From Roridomyces roridus (lineage: Eukaryota > Basidiomycota > Agaricomycetes > Agaricales > Mycenaceae): 64,000 nt of DNA. The stretch is from contig JARKIF010000009.1 of NCBI GenBank assembly GCA_029378245.1, positions 1,860,001-1,924,000 of the forward strand, in the 5' to 3' direction. The notes under the pieces were generated by a model, which searched no databases, was not told the origin of the DNA, and was given only the letters and a program-made list of their open reading frames with translations. This document shows positions 52,509-63,376 of the stretch, in pieces; position 1 is the stretch's first letter, and each line of letters starts with the position of its first letter. A program made the position numbers and the translations under genes.

Positions 52509-55500
52509 CTAATGAGATCTATCGGAACCTTCCAAAAGACTATCAAACAAACCTCCTGCGGATTTTTCGGTCCGCAATTGTAACATGTATACAATCCCTG
52601 TCCGTGCACCCTTGTCGCTCAACTCGATGGCGACGCCGGTCTTGCCAACGCGTTCCACCCCGTCAGTAAGCACAATAGTCGAAATGAGGATCGAATTCTT
52701 GGAGCCAGTCTCGACGACCAGTTGTTTGATATTTGTGGGGCTTTGTCGGTACAGCTTGAGCCTAGCTGCGCCAAGGGATTTCCACTGTGCATGATGTTGC
52801 TTCAAAAACACCTTGCACTTCATCTCGGCGGAGACGGTCGAGGTAACAGGCCCCGAGACCACAGGAGTCTCTTCAACAGGCGAGTTTGGCGGACTCGGTT
52901 CATGGAACGAAGGCACAGCTCTGAAACCATCCACACCCAGCCTGTTTGGAGGCACCAACATCCGAGGCTGCGGGGCGTGTATACTCCCAGGGGGACCCAT
53001 GCCATTCATACCTCCAGGAGGGAACGAAGGCAACGGTGGAAGTTGCTGGTCGTTTTGGGAATATTGAGATCGGAGAGAGCGCTCTGATAACGTTTTTCTG
53101 AGACCATTGGATTGGGACTGCGGAGGTTCTGAAGGTGGCCGAGGAGGTAGTGGACCGTTCATTGCACCGGGAGGAAGGGGTCCACCGGGCATCGGCGCAG
53201 ACGGGGCGTCAGGGAATGGCGGTCTGGATCCGCTGGGTTGGCGATGCGGAGGTTCGGACGGTGGCCGCGCAGGTACAGAGCCAGGGTGCATGGCACCGGG
53301 AGGCAGAGGGCCACCGGGCATTGGTGCCGACGGTGCTCGCTGGATCTGATTAGAGAAATGTCGAGGGGGTTGAGGATAGGGTGCCTCATGAGGTGGCGGT
53401 CGGGGCCCTTCTTGAAGTATGAAATCGGAAGTGGTCGAACCGGCGCGCGACAAGCTTGAGGCGTAGCTTGCGCTCCTGGCCGGCACTGTTTGACCTGGGC
53501 TCGCAACGAAGGGCTGGGAGGAAGATGAAGGAGGGGGTCTCTCCATGATAGGCGGAGATTGTGAGTATCTATCGTCTTGCCCGGGTGGCAAGGACGGATT
53601 GCGCTGAAGACTCCCTGACGACGTCGGACGCTCCGGAGTCTGCATGAGGGAGGGCGGTAGAGCAGGCATGGGAGGAGGAGGCTGAGATGAAGCGGGTGGG
53701 ACTACAATTGAACTAAGAGGCAGTAAAGCGAGAAAGGAGAGGCGAGACTCACGCGAAGCACTGAATGCAATACACTCTTTGAATTCTGCCATCATGAAAT
53801 TACGAACATGTGCAGATTCTGTTTGCACAATCAGTGTCTCTTTCCTCATGATCGCTATTGCGATGGCGTTGTCTGGTGAAAACATCAGTTTGGCCGGTCA
53901 TTTGCTTGCGACAGACACATACCTTGTCCCTCGACCTCAGAAACCCGGAGAACTTTGCCGGCGAGTGGAGGATAGCACAACCACATATCTGATCCATCCG
54001 GCCCATTCTGATTGCGGTCTTCCGAGGACATCCGTTCGCAAACCAAGAAGAGGTCGGAAAGAAGGAATAGATGCCCTTGTCGGTGTACGACCTCTACACC
54101 CGTGGATCGTGGAGTGAACCGTATGACAGCATCCATCGAGAAGCGAAATTCTCGGCTAAAGGGGAGCGTCGGAGGAGCCATTTGGAGACGGACGACCTTT
54201 GGTTTCATGGTGAATATATCGATAGTTCGCTGCGTCGACAGCCGACGTTCTAGATTAGTCACGGGCATGGTCATTGTGGCAGAGGAAGCACGGCTGATTG
54301 AAGTCGAGGCCGTGTCGCGAGAGAGGCGCTCTCTAGATTGGACATCAGCCAGAGGAGAGAATCAAATTTTCTTACTTACCCCGACGACAGACTGCTACCA
54401 CGCGCAGAACTGGTTTCGCTACCACCTAGCGCGTCCAGATCGCTCGTTGAGACTGTGCCATTGAGTGTCGATCGCGGAGAAACAGGAGCACTGCTCCCGA
54501 GCGGTGCTTTCGGTTCTTCCCCCTCCGGCCGCAATACAACAACGTCGTTGGAATCGTCATGCATGCCAACTCGGATTTGCTCCCGAGTCTCCACGGTATC
54601 CAAGAGTTTATCCAACTTGTCGAGGGCACCGACGAGTAAACGGTGGTCGCTCCTTCCGGGTGTGGTGCTCTTGAGAAGCCGCGAGTACAATTTTCGGTAG
54701 TACTTTAGCCGAGCTTTGGGAAGTAAGAACAGGCCGTCCAGTGTCCATGTCGGAGTTTCGGCATCGGCATCCATCGCCCACGTTGGAGGTGGATTGGTCG
54801 CCGAAAAGGTGGACATGACAGACGGCAAGCGGTTGTTTGATCGGACGGGCTCCCAGTCGTCGAACCCCGCGCAAAATTTGGAGCAATAGGTGGTGTATGG
54901 CCCCTCGAGATCGTCAATCTTTTCAAACAATGAGACCATGATGCATATGCTTGAAACATTGGCCTGACCCATCGCATGAGTAGATCCCCTAATGCTTTTG
55001 GTGAGGAAGGATTTGTGCCGATTTCTTTCAATTTCTGGGTGAAGAAAAGGTTTAGAGGAGACGCGGAAGCATGCACGTTGCGCACCACAAGCAGTGAACG
55101 ATTGGCCTTGTAGACACCCTCTATGCTCCGGAAAATTGCGTCCAATTCCGGTGGCGGTAGATTCGACCTAGACCATGCGGCAGCAACTTTCTGAAAAAGC
55201 AAGTCAGGGAGGGCTGAGACATGTGTGTTGTCTGCGTACTCGTATAATGCCTGTTAACTGGTCCACATAGGACTTTTCCGTGTCAATAAGGTCCGTCAAC
55301 GGATTGGCCCGCCTCTGCTTCGCTTCCATCGAAGACTCTGGGCTCGTAGGTGTCATGGGCGACATGGGTGGTGAATTGGGGCCAACTGCAGTTCATTAGA
55401 AGTCGGCGCGACTTGGAGGAGCGGAGTCGCTCACCACCTGGGGCCAGGAAGGAGTTAGAAGAAACGGGGTCAAGAGGGAAGAGGCCATTAGGTTTGGGCG

Positions 55501-55528
55501 GAGGACCTGGGGGCGGGGAAGACTCCAT
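52509..55528 (-). CDS. RhoGEF with DH and PH domains and Pro-rich region
   Basis: Starts MESSPPPGPPPKPNGLFPLD at 55528, followed by a short Pro-rich tail. The DH domain starts DLIDTEKSYVDQLTGIIRKV and contains SRSNLPPPELDAIFRSIEGV, KLKEIGTNPSSPKALGDLLM and GPYTTYCSKFCAGFDDWEPV, then LFLLPKARLKYYRKLYSRLL. The PH domain has LFLLSDLFLVCERM and WLCYPPLAGKVLRVSEVE. A long Pro/Ser/Gly-rich linker holds a tandem internal repeat (APSAPMPGGPLPPGAM twice). The final domain has FLKQHHAQWKSLGAARLKLY and ends LFDSLLEGSDRSH. DH-PH proteins activate Rho-type GTPases in cell polarity. The target GTPase is not deducible. About eight introns are needed. Confidence 0.8.
53155..53340. repeat. Duplicated Pro-rich coding segment in the RhoGEF
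   Basis: Two similar stretches about 126 bp apart encode the same 16-residue motif APSAPMPGGPLPPGAM followed by related PPSEPP text. They lie within the disordered linker of the RhoGEF and look like an in-frame internal duplication that has since diverged at silent positions. Confidence 0.7.
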
Positions 55529-55675
55529 GCTGGTCCAAGATCACCATTCGACGCCATCACAAATATGACCAATTGTGCCTTCTTCCGTCGAGTTGCCACT
55601 TTCCCACAACTTTCCCACTGTGGCCGGAACCGCAGAAAAACGTTTTACAAAAATACACAAAAGGCTCTAGCGAAG

Positions 55676-58447
55676 TCAATAACCATGCAGCACTTCCCCT
55701 TCCATCTGCTGCGGGGATGTTGTGTCCATCGGCCAGCCTCCTGTTCCAGATGACGTTGGTCGTCCATGACTGCGACCCGTGTCGGATGGAGACAGGCCTG
55801 CACCATCAAATTCAGCCGGGCTCACAGGCAGAGGGACCCCTGAGCTCGTTCCCTCCTCCGGTGAAGATTGGCCTCGTCGCCAGAGGGTCGTGGAGGAGAA
55901 GGGATACAAGGGCACTCCAACTTGGAGTGGTTCCTTCTGTGCTGTTGTGCGGATGATCTCCCGCATCACGCCCTGAAGGAGACTTTCTTGGCGCGCTAAA
56001 AGGTGCCTGTCAATCCCAGCAGTTAATGAAAGGGGAATACATACTGCCGATGGGAGATCGGTGTCCATATGCCAGCATGGCGAACCTCAAGACGTTAATT
56101 TCACCCCAGACGGTCGACTCCCGTTCGCTGTCCCCAATCTCAATAAAATATTTGCACAGCTGAACCTGGACCACCGCAGCCAGGTACCAGCATATCTGCC
56201 GTTGATTAGCCCATCGTTTGCATCGTATAGAACGTGCAGACATACCACGACAAATGGATGCAACCTGGTAATATCCAAAGAAGTGCCCGCCAGCATGTAG
56301 TAAGCGCCAAGTATACTCCGAGCCGAATTCACACAACGCGACGTGGAAGCGCATTGGGGATCAGTAAAATCAAGGTAGGGATTGTGCAGCGTTATTGTCG
56401 CGCTGTGGATGATCGTAAGCAAGTCGGTGGTGGTAGCATCTGTATGATTCCTTACGCATGAGGAATTATATGGACCATATACAGATCAGTATCCACTGCA
56501 CAACCTGCGTGGCCGTCCGTTATCCCAGAATTGTTCTTGTAGATTTGTGGTAGGCTTTCGAGGAAATCGTTGCACACCAGTTTGTCCAGCTCTTTGAAGC
56601 CATCGAGATGGAAAGGGTTCTGGTTCTTGCTCGGCGCTGTTGGTGCTCGCAGATTGCCGCGGACGTTGTAGTCGGTTACCCGTCCAAATAGCATCACTGC
56701 CTTGATGAGAAGAAGGAAAGAATCCGTGTACTGTGGGGGATGACGGATGAAGACGTTGGGAGTAGCAAGATCTTGCGGATTACTTGGGACGGCGATCTCC
56801 GACTCAAAGTCGTTGTTTCTGAGTGGCAACTCCGTACCGAGGTCCCGCTCATCCACTAAACAAACTTGACCGACTTCTCTGCCTATAGAACATGCACTCA
56901 CCAGCGTGAATCCATCCACCAACCGATGCTGTTTTGAAAAGCTCTCAACATGGCTAATCAACATCAACGGCAAACACGAACCGATACGGTCGAAAACGAT
57001 GGTCATCCACCAAGTTCTTCGCCTTGATTCGAGATCTCGGAAGTCCCGCGGAGGAGCGAGATATGCGCCAGGAGAGTTGTTGCCATGTGTCGTAAAAGTG
57101 CCAGGATAATTTAGTCGGAGTGGCACCGCAACACGGGTCAAGAAACCGGCAAATATCCATACTTCGACCCATCGGCCCTCTTGGTAAAAGTACCAGGATA
57201 GAAGTATGCAGGCTTGCATCACGGGAAATATATCTTCGCCGCTAGCCATAGTCTTGTCCATGTAGTGACGCGTTTTGCTGGCATGAAACTCCGCAAACTG
57301 GTCGCGTCTTGTTCCATCAGGCAAAGTTACCACATTCTGCGGGGACCAACGAGAGGCCGCAGTACACTATTCGGCTGTTTAGCCCAGAGGTTTGGGAGAA
57401 GTAAAAAGGCTCAACTATAGCATGAAGGATAGCGGAATGAGGAAATCCAGGGTCTCGCGGGGGTAGATGCATCGAAGCCAGGAAACTAGGGCGGTGTAAG
57501 ACCCGGGACCCCGCAGGGTCACATTTGAAGAAAACATCAATGCTGGAAACAATTAGTTGTTTGGGTCGACCGAACGGCGTCTGTCGCACTAGTGATTCAG
57601 GGTATTGGGGTCTGGTAAATCCGGGTTCCAGCCCAAAAATCTAGATAGAGACAATTCAGCCCCTGAGGCTTCCAGCGCGCAGAGTACACTCACAAGAGAT
57701 CCATCAAAGGGTCGGGACTGCCTTGCGAGGCAATTGTCCTCAGGTCGGGACTGTCGCTTTCACTCCTGAAACGCGCCTCGGAGGCCTCTGGGGCAATCAA
57801 ATTCATCATCGCCAGCGAGGCATGGGGCAGGGAAATTCCTCCATCGGCGGAACCGGGGCGATTTGGGGACGAGGAGCGAGAGTTGGACTGTTTATCATGC
57901 AACTTGCTTTTCAGTTGCGCTGCGGTTGTGAATTCATTGCCTGGCACCGAGGTCGAGGCTCGCACCTATCTGAAGCTCCAACTGTCGAATTTTCTCGACG
58001 GGATCGGTGTCAGGAGCCAGTGTTAATCCGTCGACGGGATCATAAGAGCATTGTGGCTCCGGCGGATGGCTGTAGCGACGCGCGTTCCGAGATGGCCCAA
58101 GAGTATGACGATACCACTCACGCGTAGCCCACTGGTGCCGGGACGCTGATCAGAGCTTGGTGCTGCCTGGAGCGGCATCTTAGAAACGCTTAGCCGGGAA
58201 CAACAGCATAACTCACTTGACGCAGGTTCCACAATGAGGACGTGCCGCATCACATTTCTTGGGTATTCTGGCTGAGGCGCAGGGAACCAGACAGACTTGG
58301 TGACTCACGAGCTTTTTCCTGCGGCATGAACGACAGGCCTGCGCGTGTTGTGAGACATATGAACAGCACGAGTGGTAGAGAACGCACTTGATTCCTACGT
58401 AACGCTGAACGAGCGCTGCTCTGAGGAGCGCTGGGTTGCTTGGGCAT
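55676..58447 (-). CDS. Zn(II)2Cys6 fungal transcription factor
   Basis: Starts MPKQPSAPQSSARSALRRNQ at 58447. Across two introns the DNA-binding domain reads ACRSCRRKKL and then KCDAARPHCGTCVK, with the six cysteines in the fungal binuclear cluster spacing. A Ser-rich linker with LKSKLHDKQSNSRSSSPNRP follows. The fungal-specific regulatory domain then begins DVFFKCDPAGSRVLHRPSFL and continues with GEDIFPVMQACILLSWYFYQ, ESRRRTWWMTIVFDRIGSCL (the conserved RRRxWW block) and FIRHPPQYTDSFLLLIKAVM. The C-terminal third has SATITLHNPYLDFTD, GTSLDITRLHPFVVV and a disordered tail. About eleven exons are needed, and some junctions in 56000-56470 are inferred. Targets are unknown. Confidence 0.85.
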
Positions 58448-58774
58448 TTGGGATGCCGCTGCGGAGAGTGCCCGACATCAGTGCCGCAAGAAGAACGGCA
58501 TTGGGAGACGTACAGGCCGGCGGAGACAAGGGAATACGAGGGTTTCAGAACGTGAAAGGCCCAACAGGCAAGAGGACAAGGCAAGAATGGAAGAGGGTGT
58601 GGGACAAGACGCGGCTTTTCAATTTCGTGACATTACTTAGCAGTGCACACTATTACTTTGAATAAACGCCGTTGTCTTCGGCGCGCCCACTCGGCTACCA
58701 CATCAAAAAGGATCCGTCTACTAGTATCACGACCTTGTCCGCTTCTGCAAGACGATTGATGCTTGAAATCGGGC
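58448..58774. promoter_or_regulatory. Upstream region of the Zn2Cys6 factor
   Basis: About 327 bp between the start of the Zn2Cys6 gene and the stop of the YjbQ-family gene, both on minus. It must hold the promoter of the former and the 3' end of the latter. I saw no TATA box, repeat or coding exon. Confidence 0.4.
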
Positions 58775-59568
58775 CTACAAGATCGTCGCAACCACCTTCC
58801 GAGTGTGAGGATACCTCCTGAACTCGGTCAGGTAGATTCCTAAGCCATGTATGTCAGTTTCGAAAGACCCGCCTCGAAAGACCCTACCTTGCCATGTCCC
58901 AAGATTCAGTCGCGAGTTTGTTATCGGAATCGAGATGCTTAGGGGTCCACATCTGAATATGCATGATGGGTCCAATTTTTCACTCACCTCGATCCCACAA
59001 GCGTTGCCTTGGTGTGCGAAACGCTGCGAGTAATTTGAGTTTTGGTTCGAACATCTCAGTGGTGTGCTTACGAGTCGCTGGAATTCGAGTCAGTCGACTG
59101 CAACACAAGTTCCCTGACAACTCACTCGGGACCCTCGTCGGTGTGCAGCCAGCTAGGATTTGATTCATAAAAGGTTCCAAAAGGTGTCTCTTGCATACTT
59201 GAGACTCTCAGGCACAATTTTATCCAAGGCCATGTCCGTATCTTGGAGACGAGTCGGAAACACTCTCCGTTTTTGCCCAGTTGCACGTACCTTTACGGAC
59301 ATCTGGGTCATAGTTTTCGTTGACTTTGACCAATTAGCATGAATCGGACAGAAAGACCATTGACCGACTCGAAAGACTACAACTGGTGTGCTTGATGAAG
59401 AGAAAGAGCATTCCGACCTGGGTGTCCTTGAGACCAGGTTCTATCTGCTGTAGGATTTCGGATGTGACCAAATGGCAACCTGTCTATTCCATCAAAGAAG
59501 AAATTTTACACTCTGGGAGACGAGCCTTTGCTGTAGGTCGGCAGAGTAAATTCCTTCTGCCACCCCAT
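58775..59568 (-). CDS. YjbQ/UPF0047 family protein
   Basis: Starts [15 protein letters not shown] at 59568; the frame is open further upstream with other ATGs. Splicing joins [57 protein letters not shown] and HTDEGPE, then [20 protein letters not shown], and finally [20 protein letters not shown] with TAG at 58775. These blocks, including the HTS and NEN motifs, match COG0432/UPF0047; bacterial YjbQ has thiamine-phosphate synthase side activity. Many very small exons (about seven) are packed in 800 bp. The fungal role is unknown. Length is about 140 residues, normal for the family. Confidence 0.85.
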
Positions 59569-59772
59569 GATGGCAGCGCTTGACAAAATGAAGATCAGCG
59601 GTGGCTGTGCTAGATTTCTGAAATAGGCAATCCGAGCAAGTGTCAAGCGCTCAAGGCTTCGGGTGAGCAATCGACGCGCACCGCGGAGGCCTCTGGTCGC
59701 TGGCATGGCTAATACCATGCTCACAACGGATTTAAAATAGAGGCAATTTTATTGTCAAATCTAGTACATTGA

Positions 59773-60968
59773 TTACTCGAATCGTTTTTGCCTTTCCTGC
59801 CCCCCACGATTTCCAGGCACCTGGGATTCATTGAGTTTTACGAAGAAAGCTTCTAGAAGATTGAATCTCACATTGTGGTTGCGACAATGGTTCGCATAAT
59901 GTCCTCGTTCCCCGCACTAAAAAACTGTGAGATTGCAACGAGAATCCACCATCGGGATGCCTCACCTTGAAACACAAAACCTCGTCCAGATTGCGACGAA
60001 CAGGGCCATTCGCTCCGAGATTGGGGTTGCCACCTTGGAAACCCCGGTCGAATTCACCATAACGCCCAAAGCCCGGAGGAGGGGGGCCCTCCATGGCCGG
60101 CAATGCTGGTGCTTCGTAGGCCTCTGGCTGCGGTATTCCGGGTTTGGGGCTGTTCTGGATATTAGTCGAGAAGAGATGGGTGAGAGGAGGAACACTCGCT
60201 GGCCACGCGGACAGTCCGGCCCCAGAGGACAGAATCCAGTGAGATAGAGTTGACATGCGACGCGCCTCACATGTTTTCGAGGACAGGTGGGACCTGTGGC
60301 ACGGTCAACACAATAAAACATCTAAGAATGATGACTCACCAAGCTTGCAAAAACCGCGGTTGTAATCCGGGCACTCTACTCGGCGTTCTTTGGGTGGGCG
60401 TACAGGCATTCATCTCCCGCAGAACAATAACCGTACTTGGCAAACCACCAGCACTCGGGCATCCGCCGCAAATTATATTCGTGCAAGAATTCGCAGGCGT
60501 CGCCCTTCTTGCAAAGACCCCGGAGCCAATGTTTGCATACCGTTGACAGACGTTCTCTTTCTCGTGGGTGTGTCGGCAGTTGTTTCGGAGGCTGGAAATT
60601 TTGAACAGAGGGTAGCGTATGGCGCAAAGGACAGTGCAGCGGTCCGAGCGGGCACCCGGCTTGCGTCAAAGCCAGCCTGCATATTTGGTCATCTGGAGAG
60701 GTCGTAAGTAGGTCCAGAGCATGAATCTGATAGTTGGAACTAACCCTTGTCAAGCTTGATGCCGAGATCCGTCTTAATGTAAATCTCTGGGTGTTCTAAG
60801 GAAAATGGCGGAAAGGGATGGAACGACATGACTGACCTGCAGGGAAGTTGTTTTGGTGAAATTGAGGGTGCACTGCGTCTCTGGAGTGTGCCTTTTAAGA
60901 GGAGAAATAGACACGCGTTTAGACACGTACCTGAGAGAGGAGGGAGCCACAAGAGGACTTGTAGCCAT
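59773..60968 (-). CDS. YTH1: mRNA 3'-end processing protein YTH1/CPSF30 with zinc knuckle
   Basis: Subunit of the cleavage and polyadenylation factor that binds the poly(A) signal region. It starts MATSPLVAPSSLR, then over introns EHPEIYIKTDLGIKLDKG. Five CCCH fingers follow: one beginning ICRLALTQAGCPLGP, then VCKHWLRGLCKKGDACEFLH, a third beginning ECWWFAKYGYC, CPDYNRGFCKLGPTCPRKH and ACQLYLTGFCPLGPDCPRGH. A Pro/Gly-rich linker leads to a CCHC knuckle (CFKCGERGHYANHC) and the end NRGGQERQKRFE, with TAA at 59773. Two introns lie around the knuckle. Animal CPSF30 has such knuckles while budding-yeast Yth1 lacks one. Confidence 0.93.
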
Positions 60969-60996
60969 GATGGCGGAGGAAGAAGAGAGATGAACC

Positions 60997-61134
60997 GGAG
61001 TTAGAACTTTCGGCCGGATGGTGCCGTGGGAGTGATCCGATTTTGGCAGTGGCGGGGATCCGGCCGGCGGAGACTAAGCGCCACCAACTGGAGTTAGAAC
61101 TTTCGGCCGGGCGGTGCCGCGGAGGTGATCCGGT
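60997..61134. repeat. Direct repeat in the YTH1/P450 divergent promoter
   Basis: A 21-base block beginning GGAGTTAGAACTTTCGGCC occurs at 60997 and again at 61090, followed in each case by similar text (GGTGCCGTGGGAGTGATCCG against GGTGCCGCGGAGGTGATCCG). The two copies, each about 45 bp, are spaced 93 bp apart. They lie in the 288-bp region between the YTH1 start (60968, minus) and the P450 start (61258, plus). They could be duplicated factor-binding sites or simply a local duplication. Confidence 0.75.
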
Positions 61135-61257
61135 CCATCGTGTTTTCTTGCGGCGGGGTGCGGCCCATCTTTGGACGTATCTTCCTACTCGGAGGATCAA
61201 TGACACAACTTCAGCCTTTAAAATGCCCACCACATTCTTTCCAGTCGGCCGTCTCTC

Positions 61258-63375
61258 ATGGCTCTGACTTCCCTGGAGCTGTTTACTCTCTTCTCCGTTA
61301 TAACCTGCGCGGTCCTCTATTTTTCCTCTCATATTTTCCATGCCAAACTTCCACTTCCGCCGGGACCCAACTCTCAACGATGGATCCCGAGCAATGTCGA
61401 CCTGCCAAAAATCCGGCCTTGGCTCACTTATGCTGCGGAATGGAAGAAGCTCTACGGTTAATTTTTCAGGGCGCGATTGGAGCCACCAAGCTCACAATTT
61501 CTCCAGGGGACCTTATATACATCCGAGTCCTGGGCAACCCGATTCTCGTTCTGAACTCTGCCGCCGTTGCTTCCGATCTCCTTGAAAAGCGGTCCTCAAA
61601 GTACTCTAGTAGACCCAGACGAACCATGGTCGTCGATTTGATGGGTTGGAACTGGCTCGCCTCTTCGTTCCCTTACGGTCCCTGGTTGCAGAAGCATCGG
61701 GCAATATTTCATCGCTACTTGCCTCAAAATGATTCTTCCACCCGCTGGCATTCTCTACAGACCCAGGAGACACACACTCTACTTTGCTCTCTTCTTCTCA
61801 AGTGGGTGATGAACAAGTCTGACTTTCTTCCCTCTCAATCCTTTCTCTCAGCCCCACAGAATTCCGCCACCACATCCGTACTGCCGCTGCAGGCATCGTG
61901 CTCAAAATGACCTATGGGCTCAAAGTAGGCGCTGGTCAGAACTCACATCTGTGACCAAATATCCTTGTTCACTGAGATTCCTCAGGGGACGAGTACGTCG
62001 TGCTGGCAGATCAGGCCATTGCGGGTCTCGCACAAGCAGGGATATTTGGCACATATCTCGTCGTAGGTCTTCACCCTTGCACATATAACGGTCCGGACTC
62101 AGCTTTACATCAGGATTACATGCCCTTCTTGAAGTATGCACCCTCCTGGTTCTCATTCAAAAGAAAGGCGCTCGCGTGGAGGAAACTTTCTCATGCGATG
62201 CTCAATGTGCCTTTTGCTTCTGCTCAGCAGGAAATGGCGCAAGGCATTGCCTCGAAATGTTTAGTGTCTCAAGAATTAGAAGGTATCTCCGGCTTGGCCG
62301 ATAAATCGACGGCCGAAAACATCATAAAAAATGTTGCGGGCACACTATATGTGGCCGGAGCGGACACCGTCGTAATCTACTCGATCCTATGTTCAACAAC
62401 TCCACTGACTTCTCGATAGGTATCCACCCTAGCCGCATTCTTCCTCGCGATGAGCATTCACCCGGAAATCCAGCAGAGGGCTCAGGCCGAAATCGACCGA
62501 GTCACCGGACACGGACAACGACTTCCTCTCTTCACGGATCGACCACAACTCGCGTTCATCGTAAGTTGCATCCCGCCCACGAACCTACAGCTCATATTCC
62601 CAGGATTATGTCTGTTACGAGCTACTCAGATGGAACCCAGTAACGTTCGCTTTGCTTCATCTGTTCAACTCGCATAGTTTTGATTGATTGACGTAGGCCG
62701 TTGGGCCTTGCTCACTACGTGACTGGTTCGCACTTTGATTGATTTCATACGCTTTCGCTCACTCTTTTCTGAAGAGGAGGACGAATATCGTGGATTCCGA
62801 ATTCCCAAAGTGCGTGACCATATCACATCTATCTCTCGTTAAACCATCCTAGGGCACGACCGTGCTTCCGAACGTCTGGGCAATCCTCCACGAGCCAGAA
62901 ACATACCCAGACCCCTTGGCTTTCAACCCAAACCGGTTCGCCCCGGAGAACCGCACAGAAGGCAAGAACCCACTCCCCGATCCTGCCTTTGGTTTTGGTC
63001 GAAGGTCAGTCCGGCATGATTGCCAAGTATCTCTTCTGACAGTTGTTAGGTTCTGTCCTGGGCGGATCCTAGCCTTTGATACCATCTGGTATTCACGATG
63101 ATACCGATGCTGCACACACTGATTTCAAACTCCCAGGATCGCGGTAGCATCCATTCTCGTAGTCTATGACATCTCGAAGTCGAGAGATGAGACCGGTGCT
63201 TTGAAGGAGCCCGCCGTCGAGTTTACGCCACATATGTTAAGGTGTGTTTGTGTCTTTGAATTGGACGATTCTCTTCTCATCGTGTCGTAGTCATCCTGTA
63301 CCTTTTGCCTGCGCTATCACCCCGCGTTCAGCAGCTGCGGCACAACTAGTGCAAGATATAGACATGGGCTTGTAA
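61258..63375 (+). CDS. Cytochrome P450 monooxygenase
   Basis: Starts MALTSLELFTLFSVITCAVL, a membrane anchor, then the proline hinge KLPLPPGP. An intron joins LYG to GDLIYIRVLGNPILVL. Further blocks are SSKYSSRPRRTMVVDLMGWN, FPYGPWLQKHRAIFHRYL and the I-helix AGTLYVAGADTV (GADT). Then come MSIHPEIQQRAQAEIDRVTG, the K-helix ExxR (ELLRW), VLPNVWAILHEPETYPDPLA and NPNRFAPEN. The heme loop FGFGRRFCPGR is read across an intron near 63005-63049. It ends AQLVQDIDMGL with TAA at 63373. More than ten introns are present. Substrate unknown; it is a lone P450 with no surrounding biosynthetic cluster. Confidence 0.92.
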
Positions 63376-63376
63376 A

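Noticed and set aside
55676..63375. A secondary-metabolite cluster formed by the Zn2Cys6 factor and the P450
   Set aside because: No synthase, transporter or other tailoring gene is present, and YTH1 and a YjbQ gene lie between them.
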